This document shows, in pieces, positions 47,232-59,339 of a DNA stretch of 64,000 nt (position 1 is its first letter; each line of letters opens with the position of its first letter). A program made the position numbers and the translations under genes. Below the pieces are notes generated by a model. That model worked only from the letters and a program-made list of their open reading frames with translations, was not told the DNA's origin and searched no databases. Origin of the DNA: Corythucha ciliata (taxonomy: Eukaryota > Arthropoda > Insecta > Hemiptera > Tingidae). The DNA is taken from assembly GCA_038030265.1 (NCBI GenBank), contig CM075941.1, positions 20,708,001 through 20,772,000 on the forward strand, read 5' to 3'.

Positions 47232-47832
47232 TACAGGGTGTACAAAAATCGACTGGACAGAGAAAAACCAGTAAAGAGGCAACTCACCCTGCACTTTTCC
47301 GAAATTCCGCTTTGTTTCCGAGATATCCACCATTTTCTGATTTTTTCAGAAACAGCTTGTTGCACACGCAGTAATTGTTGCAATGGCAAAAATGATGAGC
47401 CCATTGGAAAGAGCACAAAATTTTCTATTTAAAGAGCCTTTTTTAATCCAGATCAGACGACATCAACTACGTTTTGAATCAGCTTATTGGCGAAAAAACG
47501 TAATTTTCTGACTACATCACCATATCACCAATACTTCCGGAATTAAGTTTCCTCGCTAATAAGCTGATTCAAAACGTAGTGGACGTCGTCTGATCTTGAT
47601 AAAAATAGGCTCTTTAAATAGAAAATTTTGTGCTCTTTCCAATGGGCTCATCATTTTTGCCATTGCAACAATTATTGCGTGTGCAACAAGCTGTTTCTGA
47701 AAAAATCAGAAAATGGTGGATATCTCGGAAACAAAGCGGAATTTCGGAAAAGTGCAAATAGTAATTTCGATCAGAAATGAGTTGCCCCTTCACTGGGGTT
47801 TCTCCGTCCAGTCGCTTTTTGTACACCCTGTA
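47232..47832. mobile_element. foldback element, CAGGGTGT family, copy 2
   Basis: TACAGGGTGTACAAAAA at 47232 is inverted at 47832. The arms pair over about 260 bp: GAAATTCCGCTTTG, GGAAAGAGCACAAAATTTTC and GAATCAGCTTATTGGCG with their complements. The central loop is short (about 47500-47540). It has the same termini as 2316-3546 but different internal sequence. No ORF of note. Confidence 0.85.
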
Positions 47833-48578
47833 TATGTCGCAGTTTTTCCTGCCGCCACAAAGCGTGCTTGCTGGCCGAGAATTTCTAAATTCGCAAATCG
47901 CTTTTAGTAGATATGTTCTTGCAAGAACATTATTAATGGAATTGGGCATTGAACTCATGTAGGGATGCACCCGATTTGTTCACAGTCATGCTAATAAGTA
48001 CATTCTCGCTAATAAATACGAGCACTCCACATAAATATACAAGTGCTCAGCTCATGAACGCAAATAAATATGTACTTCCATTCAATACAAACACAAAAAC
48101 AACGAAAAAGTCATGAGGAGGGAGTTTGTTATTAAAGAGCGCTCTCTTCCGCACGTTAAAAGCCGTTCCGTTTCAACCCGCTCTTAGCCAGGTTTTAGTT
48201 CGATCCAAGCGGGCTCAATGACGTCACAAGAGCCGCCCCAGAGCACTTTTGAAATGGCAAAAGAAAAACGTGCTAAACTATAAGCCTCGGATATACGAGC
48301 AGTAAAATTTCGACACTCATTATGAGAGGTGATCTCAGTTAAGTGTAACACACCCGAGAGAGCTATGTCTCAGATGCTTTTGATTCGTTGCGCAAGAAGT
48401 GTCTGATATCCGACACCACAATTGCCTTCAGAAGTTCAGAGAAGGGGGCTTTCAGACCTTCTCTCTGAGAGATGAATTTTATTTCGAGCCAGTTGAACGT
48501 TTTTGTGACAATTGTGGAATAGGATATCTCATATTAGTGCCATTAAAAGTGCTCAAATTAATGACGTGCAACAACTTA

Positions 48579-48775
48579 GGCCGTTCGTCCACTGGAAGCG
48601 TTTCCGAGCGGCGCTACGAGAGTACATCCCAAAGGCTTGAATTGAATGCACTGAAGCTAAGCCGGCAGTAGATGTCACTTTCAATTCAAGCCTTTGGGAT
48701 GTACGCTCGGTGTCTGTCACGCGTTGTATAGCTCCGCTCGAAAACGCTGCCAGTAGTGCCAGTAGACGACCGACC
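48579..48775. mobile_element. hairpin MITE with TTA target duplication
   Basis: GGCCGTTCGTCCACTGG at the left pairs with CCAGTAGACGACCGACC at the right; inner TACATCCCAAAGGCTTGAAT pairs with its complement near 48700. The direct repeat TTA is at 48576-48578 and 48776-48778. PIF/Harbinger-like. Confidence 0.85.
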
Positions 48776-48799
48776 TTATTGCTTTAGTGTATTATGTTA

Positions 48800-48884
48800 C
48801 GGTGAAAGCTCGAATTTTGTCGAAAGCCCGAACTCACCGATGAGTTGAGGCTTTCGACAGAGTTCGCAGTTCGGGCTTTCACAG
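48800..48884. mobile_element. short hairpin element (~85 bp)
   Basis: CGGTGAAAGC...GTCGAAAGCC pairs with GGCTTTCGAC...GCTTTCACAG. Flanked by TTA and TAA. It sits 24 bp right of the previous MITE. Between here and 49870 I see nothing recognisable. Confidence 0.65.
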
Positions 48885-49869
48885 TAACACATATGTACAT
48901 ATGAGCAGGAATATCTGCAACTTATTGCGACACTCATCTCGCAATTTTATTGCTGGTGCTTTTGTATTCGAACCTTAAGCCAGTCCCGATTAATCAACGA
49001 AGTTAACGCCTTTGGATACTACCTGCTAGCGAAATATTAACAATGCCTCTGAAAACTCACTAGGAATGCCATCGGTTTCACATTTAGGCTTGCAAAAGCT
49101 TAGGAGCTTATCGACTTATGAGCTTATGACGTGGTGAATTGACGTCCTGGACGGCTTCTCCGCCCTGACAATATATAGCGGGTAATCTGCCCCTTTCCGC
49201 CATGGAGGAAGGAAAAGAGAAGAGGGAGCATAAGTTGAAAAGAGTGACGCCGATTTTCGCCATATTGGTGGTCCCTCGGCCATAACATTTACGATATAGA
49301 TAACAGAGCAGGGGTCGTGATAAAGTAGTGCTCAACACAAATCCTGATGCGTTCCGGGACTACAATGTGGCGTATGTTGGCTTCACCCCGATAACTTGAT
49401 TTTACATCTATCGCTCCCTCCTCTCTCTTCATACCTCCATGCTCTCCGCTATTTGTTTCCAGAAGGTTACTCGTTGGAGTCGTTGGTTATCTTTCAACGG
49501 TTATCTTTTTCGTGTTCTGAAAAAATGTGCCTTCTGTTTAATAAATAATAGTATTGAACTAATTGATATCCACGACATCATTTTCACTTATATTAACTAG
49601 TAAGTTCTGGGCCCGGGATTCGTCTGTGGGTAACTTTCCATTTGTTCCTAGGTGCTTCAGTTGTTTTGTGCAATAAAATCACGTTTCTCGGGAATATGTT
49701 GTTGGTAAACTTTAAATTTTCAACTATACACATAATTTTACTTATTATTTGTAGTGAATGTGATAGATAGCACGGTCGTCCAGCCATTTAGCCATGTTCT
49801 GTGTCTCCCATCGACACACAGTTCATTTCCAATTGAAATCTTCAACACAGCTGGCGACCTATTCAGTAA

Positions 49870-50527
49870 AATTAAGCACGTGCGAGAAGTTAGCCCTAAA
49901 TCTGCCCTAAAAATGAATCATGAGTCTAGAGCCAACAAATTAAAAAGCTAACAGAACTAGAAATTGAAGAAATGAGGTCTAGGGACAGCCTAAATGGCAG
50001 ATAATTCAACAATAACTGATAAGGTGGTGGGATATTATTTTAGAGGGTAGAAGGTATACCACAGAAAACGTTAAGGGGGATAGAAACAATTACTTAGGGT
50101 TAGGACACATTAATTTATTTGATCATTTCTGTCGACTGTTATCAAACTCATAACTCTGGAAAAAGGCTTAAAATATCCCTAGGAGGCCACAGAACAATGG
50201 AAAACTATCCGCTTTTTCCAGAGTTATGAGTTTGATGACAGTCGACAGAAAAGTTTTGAATAAATTAATGTGTCATGATCCTAAGTAATTGCTTCTATCG
50301 CCCTTAACGTTTTCTGTGGTATACCTTCTACCCTCTACAGTAATATCCCACCCCCTTATCAGTTATTGTTGAATTATTTGCCATTTAGGCTGCCCCTAGA
50401 CCTCATTTCTGAAATTTCTAATTTTGTTAGCTTCTTCATTTGTTAGCTCTAGACTAGAGGGTCATTTGCGTATTGCGGCTTAGTATCTCATGGGCATTTT
50501 TAGGGCTAACTTCACGCACGTTAATTA
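49870..50527. mobile_element. foldback element, ~660 bp
   Basis: Left AATTAAGCACGTGCGAGAAG pairs with right TTCACGCACGTTAATTAAG. The arms of about 300 bp share GTTAGCCCTAAA, AGACCTCATTTC, TGGGATATTATT, GTGGTATACCTTCTACC, TCGACTGT and ACTCATAACTCTGG. The loop is 50165-50210. It ends a few bases before sequence resembling the 5' flank of the piggyBac gene. Confidence 0.85.
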
Positions 50528-50625
50528 AGCGCCGGCGCTATCCACCCGTCCTCTCCGAATTGGAACATACGAACCAACTCAGCGAAATTGTTTTTGGTGA
50601 ACCAATCTCAAACCCAGATAACCCT

Positions 50626-50647
50626 GATGTCCTTCTAGAAGGACGTT
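50626..50647. repeat. palindrome GATGTCCTTCTAGAAGGACG, copy 1 of 3
   Basis: One of three near-identical palindromes (others 50988-51010 and 53012-53036) placed on both sides of the piggyBac transposase ORF. Subterminal repeats that bind transposase are known in piggyBac elements; that these serve the role is inference. Confidence 0.7.
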
Positions 50648-50987
50648 CATTTTTTTTTACTAATTCTTCGAAAAACAAGTAAAAGTGGTAAAAAAAAGGA
50701 GTGAACTACTCGTGCATAGATACTAAAGGCCTCTAACGAGGGAATGATGAAGTGTGATAACCCCAGGTACCTCCTACATCCAACGGGAAAAAATTATAAA
50801 GTGCGCGCCACAGCAAGAGGATGGACCACCTCAATCTTTATATGGAAGGGTAAGCAAAACTTTGATTTTTCTCCCCTTACAAGACCAAACTTTTTTTATA
50901 ATACCTTCAGTACAAGTATAAGAACACTGTGACTGCGGGGTTTTCCCAATTCCTTATTCGAAGCTGTGATAACTGTAATCAAAGTCG

Positions 50988-51010
50988 CGCGTCCTTCCAG
51001 AAGGACGTCA
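50988..51010. repeat. palindrome CGTCCTTCCAGAAGGACGT, copy 2 of 3
   Basis: See 50626-50647. This copy lies about 90 bp upstream of the first recognised transposase exon. Confidence 0.7.
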
Positions 51011-51096
51011 GGGGAATGTAGTACTTTCCAACTTTCTAGACCCCTTTTGGAACATTTTCTTGGAAACGTTCTGGAACCCTATTCCTTTTATAATTT

Positions 51097-52960
51097 CAGG
51101 CGTCAGCTAACTCTAAACGAACTAGTCGACTTTCTCGAAAGTGCGGACGACGGCGAAATTCCGGTCGGAGGAGTAGATGTCACGTTGTTGCCACTGCTGT
51201 TGTCACTGATCCTCACATCTTGGCTCTCATCCCGCGAGCTGAAGAAGCACGCATACCGACCTTTTCACCGCTACTTCCTCCTAAAAAAAAGGCGAAGAAG
51301 GATGCGTCCAGAAAAAAGTCAACCAAAAACCAAATGACATTTTCATGGCTCAGCACCGAATTGTCTGAATCAACTGTGGACTGGCCATCGAGACTAACAT
51401 GTCAAGAAGAGTTGAAAACTCCTTTGCAATATTTTTTACTATTTTTTGATAAATCTGTGGTCGAATTGATTTTAACTTTTACAAATCAATACGCCGCAAA
51501 AAGAAACCTTCTTGGTGATTGTTCAGAGCAAGAGCTGATGGTGTTCCTCGGAGTTCTGCTTCTGAGTGGGTACGTGAGTTGTCCCAGAAGGCCAATGTAT
51601 TGGCAGCAAAGTTCTGATTGCCACCACTCATTGGTCTCCGATGCCATCTCAAGAGACCGATTCGATTTTATTATGGCTAATTTGCATGTTTGCAATAACG
51701 ATAAATTGGACAAGAAAGATAGATTCGCGAAAATTCGACCTTTGCTGAAGTTGCTGAACGACCGCTTCAGGGATTACATGCCGCACGCACGTGACCACTC
51801 TGTGGACGAGTCTATGGTACCTTATTTTGGGAGGCATGGGTGCAAACAGTTTATTAGAGGTAGAGTTAATTGTTGGTGATCTGTTACTTTTCAATTATTC
51901 TTTCCCTGTGGTTTTTTTAGGCAAGCCCATTAGGTATGGTTACAAATTTTGGAGCGGGTGCACGAGTGGTGGCTACGTTACGTGGCTTGAGCCGTACCAA
52001 GGAGCAGGCACGCTGTCGCATAACTACGAAGAAATGGGCATGGGCTACGGAGTGGTGATGTCATATGCTGACCGCTTGGAATCAGGTGTCCCATACCGTT
52101 TCTTTTTCGACAATCTTTTTACAAGCCCCGCTCTCATGGTGGACCTTCTTTCACGAGGAATTTTTGCCACCGGTACAATAAGATCGAACCGGCTTGGAAA
52201 AGATGTTCCGCTTTCCCTTCCTCAAGAGTTCAAAAAAAAACCGAGAGGATCTTTCGAAGTGTTCTCGGACACAGCGAAAAGTACGTATTTTACACAGCGA
52301 ATATCACATAATTGTATGCATATCATATTTACTACATGTATATGAGTGCTGAAACTTATGCTTCAAACTTTATTTAGGTTTATCAATCGTTCAGTGGAAC
52401 GACAATAACCTGGTGACTGCCGCGACGAATTTCGACAGGGTAACTCCCTTACAACCAGTTAAAAGGTTTTCCAGAGAGGAAAGAATGAGGAAAACGATCG
52501 AGCAGCCTCATCTAATCCACGTCTACAACAAGAGCATGGACGTTGTCGATCGAGCGGATCAAAATATATCTCTCTACAGGATACACATCCGTGGAAAAAA
52601 GTGGTATTTTCCGTTGATAGCGTACCTCATCGACGTTGCGGAGCAGAATGCTTGGCAGCTATATAGAAAAGATGGTGGCAAGTTGGACCACTTGGGTTTC
52701 CGGCGCCGCATCGCTACAAATATTCTGGAAGGAAATAAATCAGCTAAGCTAAGCCGAGGGCGGCCATCAAAAAGCGTCAAAATTGACTCTCGCTATGACC
52801 GCATCACCACATGATCGCAAGCCTACCTTCGGACAATTCGACGAAAAAAAAGCAGTTGCGTTGCAGGCTCTGCTCTAAAAAAACGACCACAAAATGCATG
52901 AAGTGTGACCTTCCACTACATGTCGATTGTTTTATACCTTTCCACTCAAATAAAAAGTAA
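51097..52960 (+). pseudogene. piggyBac transposase gene, nearly intact, with introns
   Basis: From an acceptor at 51096 the frame starts RRQLTLNELVDFLESADDGE, shifts frame near 51200, then runs 51220-51859, 51921-52280 and 52378-52814 joined by two GT/AG introns (61 and 97 nt). DDE core: HSVDESMVPYFG (Asp codon 51805), FFFDNLFTS (52109) and MDVVDRADQN (52548); all three catalytic Asp are present. Typical blocks include KPIRYGYKFW and RGKKWYFPLI. After a stop at 52812 the Cys-rich C-terminal zinc domain (RCRLCSKKTTTKCMKC, LHVDCF) continues in another frame. So at least two frameshifts are present, unless unseen splicing or sequence errors explain them. It could be a recently dead element or a decaying domesticated copy. 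Confidence 0.85.
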
Positions 52961-53011
52961 ACGTGAATAAGTACGAAAATGTGCAGAAACCGGAATTGTC
53001 CTACATCCTCC

Positions 53012-53036
53012 TGACGTCCTTCTGGAAGGACGTCAC
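53012..53036. repeat. palindrome GACGTCCTTCTGGAAGGACG, copy 3 of 3
   Basis: The longest of the three palindromes, about 50 bp after the zinc-domain stop of the piggyBac gene. Confidence 0.7.
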
Positions 53037-53244
53037 TTTGGTGGGGTACTGTGGGGTGGGGGGAACGAAAAATAATTTTGGGGTGTTCTTTAGACTCCAT
53101 ATATTTCACCGAATGAGAGAAAAACGGAATTGCTGCAAAAAAATAATTCAGGAGTAACTGGGTTAACCCAGGGGGGAATGACCCAACTCCGCGAAATTCG
53201 CTTTTTGAAAGGAGCCAGACCCGTAAAATTGATGTTAAATGGGG

Positions 53245-53580
53245 GTCAGGACGTATTGGTGAGCGGACAAATTGGTGGGTGCGGTAAAGGTAGGAAATAT
53301 GTGTCCCTAGTGTATCGGGCAAATTAGTGGGCGGTCGTAATTGGTCCGAAGTAGTCTCCGGGCATACTGGTGACCCACCAATTTGACCAATATACTATGG
53401 ACGAATTGGTGGCTTCACCCACCAATATGTCCAGAGTGTTTCGGACAAATAATTGGTAGTCCAACAAGTATGACCGCCCACCAATTTGTCCAATGCACAA
53501 CGGACATATTGGTGGGTGCAGGAATTCCTTCCATTACCGCACCTACCAATTTATCCGCCCACCAATATGACTGCGACTCG
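53245..53580. repeat. dense short repeats of ACCAATTTGTCC in both orientations
   Basis: Phrases GGACAAATTGGTGGGTG, ACCCACCAATATGTCC and CCGCCCACCAATTT occur at least eight times in 335 bp, some direct and some inverted. The two ends pair (GGTGGGTGCGGTAAAGGTAGG against the TTACCGCACCTACCAA region). No ORF of interest. Confidence 0.8.
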
Positions 53581-53589
53581 GTGTTAAGT

Positions 53590-54180
53590 GACGTAACACC
53601 GCGAATTTGCTTTTTGCATTGTTCAACAGCGAGAAATTATACTTTTATAGTAGCGAAAGCCACGAAATTTTTTTATGTGGGAAAACCTGGGCCACGAAAC
53701 TCATCAAGCCAATTCCTTTTTTAATGACAAGCTGGACATTCCACCTCTGGAAAAAAAGTTGTGGAACCCCATGAAATTGACATTTTTGAGCAGTTAACCT
53801 CACGAAGTGCGTTTCTGACTTGCCTGATTCGCCAAATTTTGTTTTAGAAAAAGTCAATCCGGCAAAATTCTCTCAAAGTGGGCTAAATTTTGTTAATGAA
53901 TCAGTTAAGCCCACAGAATTGGGTTCGGCGGGCGTCAAATTTTTATATCGAAAATGCCTAACCAGTGGTATTGCTTTACTAAATGAGTTAACTCCCTGAT
54001 GAAATTGGATTTTTAAAATGGTCTAACCCACGAAATGGGAATTTTAGGGTTACAATCCTGTGAATTTTTGTTTGTTTGTTTTTGGGTGAGTAAAACCCAT
54101 GAAATTGATTTCTGTGAACAATTATCCACAAAAGTTTAATTTTAGAATGGGTCAACTCCGTGAAAATGATTTCTTCAAGT
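53590..54180. repeat. degenerate repeat tract, family D
   Basis: Phrases such as CCCACGAAATTGG or CCGTGAAAATGA, a T-run and AATGGGTCAA recur about every 33-40 bp. Similar in layout to family C (35-38 kb). Confidence 0.65.
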
Positions 54181-54199
54181 GCCAAATTGACGAACATAG

Positions 54200-57100
54200 G
54201 ACTGAAAGGGGGTGAAATCCGCATATTCCATAGCCATCGGGACTCGTTCATGCCGAGAGGAACTCTCATGCACGCATTTTTTAACCTCCCACCCACCCGC
54301 CATCAAACTATGACCCCCTCGCCCCTTGTGGGCAGCCCTACAATTGTAAATCTCTGGGTAATCGTAGTCGTGACTCAAATTGAGTATGAGTCCGAGTCTT
54401 TCTTTCGTTTGTCAAAATTGAAGTCGTTTAAACAATTAAAACCCTGGCGCGGGTGCGACTCAGTGCGACTAAGGTCAGTCAACTCATCGAGTTGAAAACG
54501 TAATTTTTAGAAACGAGTTAACATTTTGATTACGTTCACTCGGTAAATTTGTGGGAACTCATTGTTCTTTCAGAATTTTTTTCAAGTACATAATGGGAAA
54601 ACTTTGAACTCGATCATTTTTTTTTTAGCTCAGTTAAAAAGGGAAAAATCTGACAAAGCTTCCTATTACTAGCAAAGCTGTATATGGAGTGGAGGGTGGG
54701 GGATGGAATAACAGGATTGAATTTAATGCTTCCCTTGAGTATGGGCAAGGTCGAATCGAACATGGTCCAGAAGCAACAGGTTCTTTTTTTCCTTTTCCTC
54801 CTCACCATGATCCCAACGTCGCAGTTCTGCGAAAGTGCGGATGCCAATCATAATGAAAGAACACTTTCTCATTCACAACTACCACCCATTGCGTGAATGA
54901 CTCCGGCTTCCCCCCTTGAAAAATGAACACTAGTTTTTTTTTAACCCCTTTAAAAAACTTGCAATTTATTTTTATGGCAAACAGACATATTACTCATTTA
55001 TACGTGGATAGGGTGGAGAGATAGATTGGCTACAAACAGGCCAGTGAGAAAAAGACAAGGGAGGGCCTTCCCTTGATGGTGGTGACCTTCTGAAGGGAAA
55101 CACGGTAACATTCCCACGAGGCGACTTCGTAATAGGCAAGAAGCTACGTATTTTTTTATTTTTTTTCGCAATCCTTTCCTATTTTGCGAGTTTCAGTCTG
55201 ATTCGAAATTACGAAGCCGTAAAATACATTTATTTCTCTCAACGCACCAACCGCAACGGTGTAGAGAGACATTCTTGCGTCTTATGTCTTATTATATTTA
55301 TTTCTTTCTTATATAAAGCACGAAGAGGCTATAATATTGGAGAACGAAGTTCCAACAGCTGCGAAACAGTAAATTGAAACCGCGTCCAACGATTCATTTT
55401 TGTTATTCAGAATTGCAGTCTTCGAGGCTCACGATGACCGTAGTTCCTGTTTCTTTGTGAAATTAAACGAAACAAAAATCAAATCTTTCGTTTCGCTGGA
55501 AACCATGAAGATCCGAAAATCTCCTCCCAAGGTACATTAAGGCCTTCAACCTTCGTTTTAATTTAAACTAAAACGGAGGCTTGCATCAACAAAATAAAAT
55601 TTATTTTTTGCCCCAATAATTCCCCCTGCAAAGTTTATTTCCCTTGTTTTAGATTTGGATCCTCATTTAAGGCAAAGGGCAGGATAAACGGCAACGTCCG
55701 CGTACAAATAAACTTTGGATGCGGTGAATAAAAAACTAGAAAAGTACTTCGTAGCTCTCTCTTTTAAAATAAACCTATGTAGGAGGCACTTTTAAAAATA
55801 AACTCGAGATGGAATATAATCATCAGCAAATGAATTGCCAAGGATAATTGAACTGTCCAACAGTTTTTTTTTTGTCTTTCATGTGTTATTTCCAGTTAGT
55901 TCAAACATGAGATCGTTTAGATTAAAAGTAATACCTTCTAATTTCCGGAAGTCACGAGATGAAGCAATCAAATAAAAACGGAACTAGACAAAATAAACGA
56001 AACGGAAAATAAACACAACGGAAAGCGAAACGTGCCTCCAAACTCGCCCGACTGACAACACTCACTGACAGTTGCCTGCCACTTTTCTTTGCGTTCAAAC
56101 CTCAGAGCGTGTCCAATAAAGAGAGGCCAAAAAAAAGAGAGGGGATTTCTTTTTTAACAAATAAAATACGATATTTCCTGCCTAAAAAAAAAGGGAGAAA
56201 AAGACACAAAGACAACGTCAAGTAAATGAAACTGAATGAAGTGGAGGGGGGATAGTTTTGAAATCGACCTTCAACCGTTCACAACGCAAAGAGGGAGAGA
56301 CTGAGAAGAAAACAAAACTAGCGGGGAAAGATTGCTGAAAAAAAAAATAAAAGAACCCAATCAAGAAAAAAAATCGAACCACAATGATGAGAAAGTCACC
56401 TTGTTGAAAGTAACAAGTTTAAGGTCTCGGCCACGGCCCTGGGGGCACGGGAAATCCCTTTACTGAGTCAGAAAAATATTTCGGATTTGTCACAAAAATA
56501 AACGAAGACCGAATTCGAATGAGTTGGCGAAGGCCGGCAATGTTGGAAGCACAATGGTGTTTTTAAAGAAAAGAAATAATGTTCTCTTCTTCCACATAAC
56601 TCCTGCATAAAAATCATAATTGCATTTACAACGTGATGATGCATCTGGGCTTATTTATTATCATTACCTTATTGTCTGCCTTTAATACTTGATGTAAGAA
56701 AATAGAACGTATTCTTAACATAGTCATGATAGCCCAGGAAAATTAGTGCAAAAAATGGCCCTAGGCTCTAAAAATTGCTCGAGAGCTGGAAATCGTTTTA
56801 GTCCCTCTTAGAGGTACTGAATAACAATTTTATGAGTTGGCGACGGTTTCCAGGCTGTTCTTTAAATTCGAGAGCCTAATAACCATTCAATTTTCGCAGT
56901 TTCTCCCGTGTTTTTCACGTGTAACTCCGCAGTTTTTCACGTGTAACTCGAAAAGTACGGACCCTACGTAAAATGCCACCATTTCCACTTTCATTTGCAT
57001 TGAAACGTTCAGTCGCAATCGCCAGTCAAACATATGCAATTTTCACCATCTTCGCTAAAAAGTTGACAACCCTCAACTTTCAACGCTTGTAGGTTGAAAA

Positions 57101-57400
57101 TGACTGCTCCGATTGAAAAATGTCATTTGACCAAAATTGTAGGCAATTTAATTCTTGATCGAATGGAATTGAAATTTTCTCAAGCCAATGCTGAGTTATG
57201 AAGTTTAAACCAAATAAGGTCGTAGTGCCTAATTTTTGCTAAGGCAGCCCATAACGCAGGAAACGTCGCCTGAACCCAAAACTTTATCACTTTCTAGCAT
57301 TTTTAAAGTAAAAGAGAATGTAATCAACTTATTTGAAACTCAAAATCACTTTTTCAAGATTTGATCACGTGGGTAATTATAGACCAGAAATCCCAGAACA
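54200..57400. other. 3.2 kb with no recognised gene
   Basis: AT-rich, with A- and T-runs and no ORF longer than about 110 codons. Around 56890-56960 a short phrase (CGCAGTTT...TTTTCACGTGTAACTC) is tandemly duplicated. No transposon ends recognised. Confidence 0.4.
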
Positions 57401-57401
57401 A

Positions 57402-59170
57402 CAGTAGGGGAGACCGGGGATTGTTGTCACAACTGATGGTTCTCACATTAGGAATAATTGGGAATTATTGCGGTTCTCTACTGTAGCTGGTTTTCAGTCT
57501 GCTTCTCAGTTGGTTCCAGTCCGCTAAATTATCTGACGGAAGAACGACAGTTTACGAGGACGGCTCTGGGTTCTGGAAGATTCACTATAACTTTTTCATT
57601 TTTTTTTTTTTTTTTCTTAACTGTTCTTGTTGACTGAGCTTTTTGAAATCCTAAAGTGAATATTAGGTTCGATAGTTAGTACCCTTCGCTGGATTTATAC
57701 GAGTAGATTTTACAAAAAACCGGGTCTTTTCACTGGGGTTCAATAGGGTTATAAGAATGACACTGGGGGGCTAGTTTTTTGTCACAACGCTTGTGGGGCA
57801 TGTCGTGACTCTTTAGAGCATGTGCCAACATGCCCCATTGCAATATCGTGGGCGAAGAAAGAGACTCAGGTAACTTCAGATTTGGGTATTGGCTTCAATA
57901 TGCTTTTATGGGTACTAAGTATTCCACCTAGTTTAGTATTTGACTGTGGGACAATGTGCGCATTGTTATAAACGACGATGGTTCGGTCATACAAGAAAAA
58001 AACCACGAAAGGTGAAGCGACATCAGAATCGATATTGGAAACCATGGTTATTACAGCTACGAGAAGCTGCTCAACTTAATGGAATGAACCATCGCACGTT
58101 AGTGAGATACGTGTCAAAAATAGACATGGACGAAGTTTTAAACGACAACGTGGCAGTTCCTACATGTGGTGTTGCCTACACAAGACTTCGCCAGGTATGT
58201 TCTGATGAACAGGAGAAATAGTAAGTGGAGTACCTTTTAGAGCGTCGACATCTTGTTTGGGTTGTCAATCCGCGAGACCAGAAAACTAGCCTACGATCTA
58301 GCCACTACAAACAATATTTCAATGCCACCCTTCTGGGCTACAAATCAGACGACTGGTAGCGACCGGGTGTCCAAGTTTCTCTCAAGGCGCACAAACAATT
58401 TCAATAAGAACGCCGCAAGCAACCAGTTTTGCCCGAGCATCCAGTTTCGACCGGACAAATGTGCCTGAATTTTTTTCCAAACTACAAAAAGTCAAGCGTC
58501 GTTATAAATTCGAGCCCTATAAAATCTGGAACATGGATGAAACAGGTGTTTTCACTGTTCATCGGCCTGACAGTGTGATTTCGAGGAAAGGAATAAAACA
58601 AGTAGGCAGCTTGACTTCAGCAGAAAGAGGCAACGCTGGTGACTTTAGTCTCATGCGTTTCAGCGTTCGGACAAAGCATACCGCCGTTTTTTGTTTTTCC
58701 GAGGGTCCGAATGAAGGAGCATTTTCTCCCTGAGGTCCCTCAGGCTCAGCTGGGTTCAGCGAACTCGTCGGTTGGATGCAAGAAGGGGATTTTATAAAAT
58801 GTTTGATACACTTTTTAAAATTCACAAAAGCATCGCCTTCTTCCCCAAACCTTCTCCTATTACACAACCATGGGTCTCATCTAAGCGTCTAGGGACTTAA
58901 TTTCGCCAAAGAAAACGGTATAGCAATGTTGTCATTTCCTCCTCATTGTTCGCACAAACTTCAACCACTCGATCGCAGTGTTTTTGGGCCACTGAAAAAA
59001 TATGTCAACACAGCTTGTTGTTCATGGACTGCGAATAATCGAGGGAAGACAATGAGCATTTATGACATCCCTTGCATAATTTCAAAAGCGTACCAACTAG
59101 CTCTTACACCACGAAATATAACTAGCCGGATTCGCCTGCACTGGAATTTTTCCATTCAACCTCGATATTT
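57402..59170 (+). pseudogene. pogo-like transposon A (Psq/CENP-B and DDE remnants)
   Basis: The left end begins CAGTAGGGGAGACCGGGGAT (57402), typical of pogo-superfamily TIRs. An ATG at 57976 opens MVRSYKKKTTKG in one frame. The Psq-type helix-turn-helix (REAAQLNGMNHRTLVRYV) is in another. HTH_CENP-B residues follow to about 58480, then the DDE domain start (KIWNMDETGVFTVHRP, 58520) and end (FPPHCSHKLQPLDRSVFGPLK, 58930). The LLLxNHxSH motif at about 58857 has His (CAC 58863-58865) where Asp is expected. Several frameshifts and stops; no right end found because a Penelope-like fragment follows. Confidence 0.8.
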
Positions 59171-59339
59171 TTACTGTTAAAGATTTTTCTCCGAGCTTCG
59201 TTACCGATCAGCCGGAGCCACGACCACTTTCACTGGCTTGTACTTCTCAACAGACGGCACCAGCAGTTGAGGAACCAACGTCGAATGTGGCGTTGACGAT
59301 TAATAGATTACATTTTATGGGTGATGGCGACCATCACCG

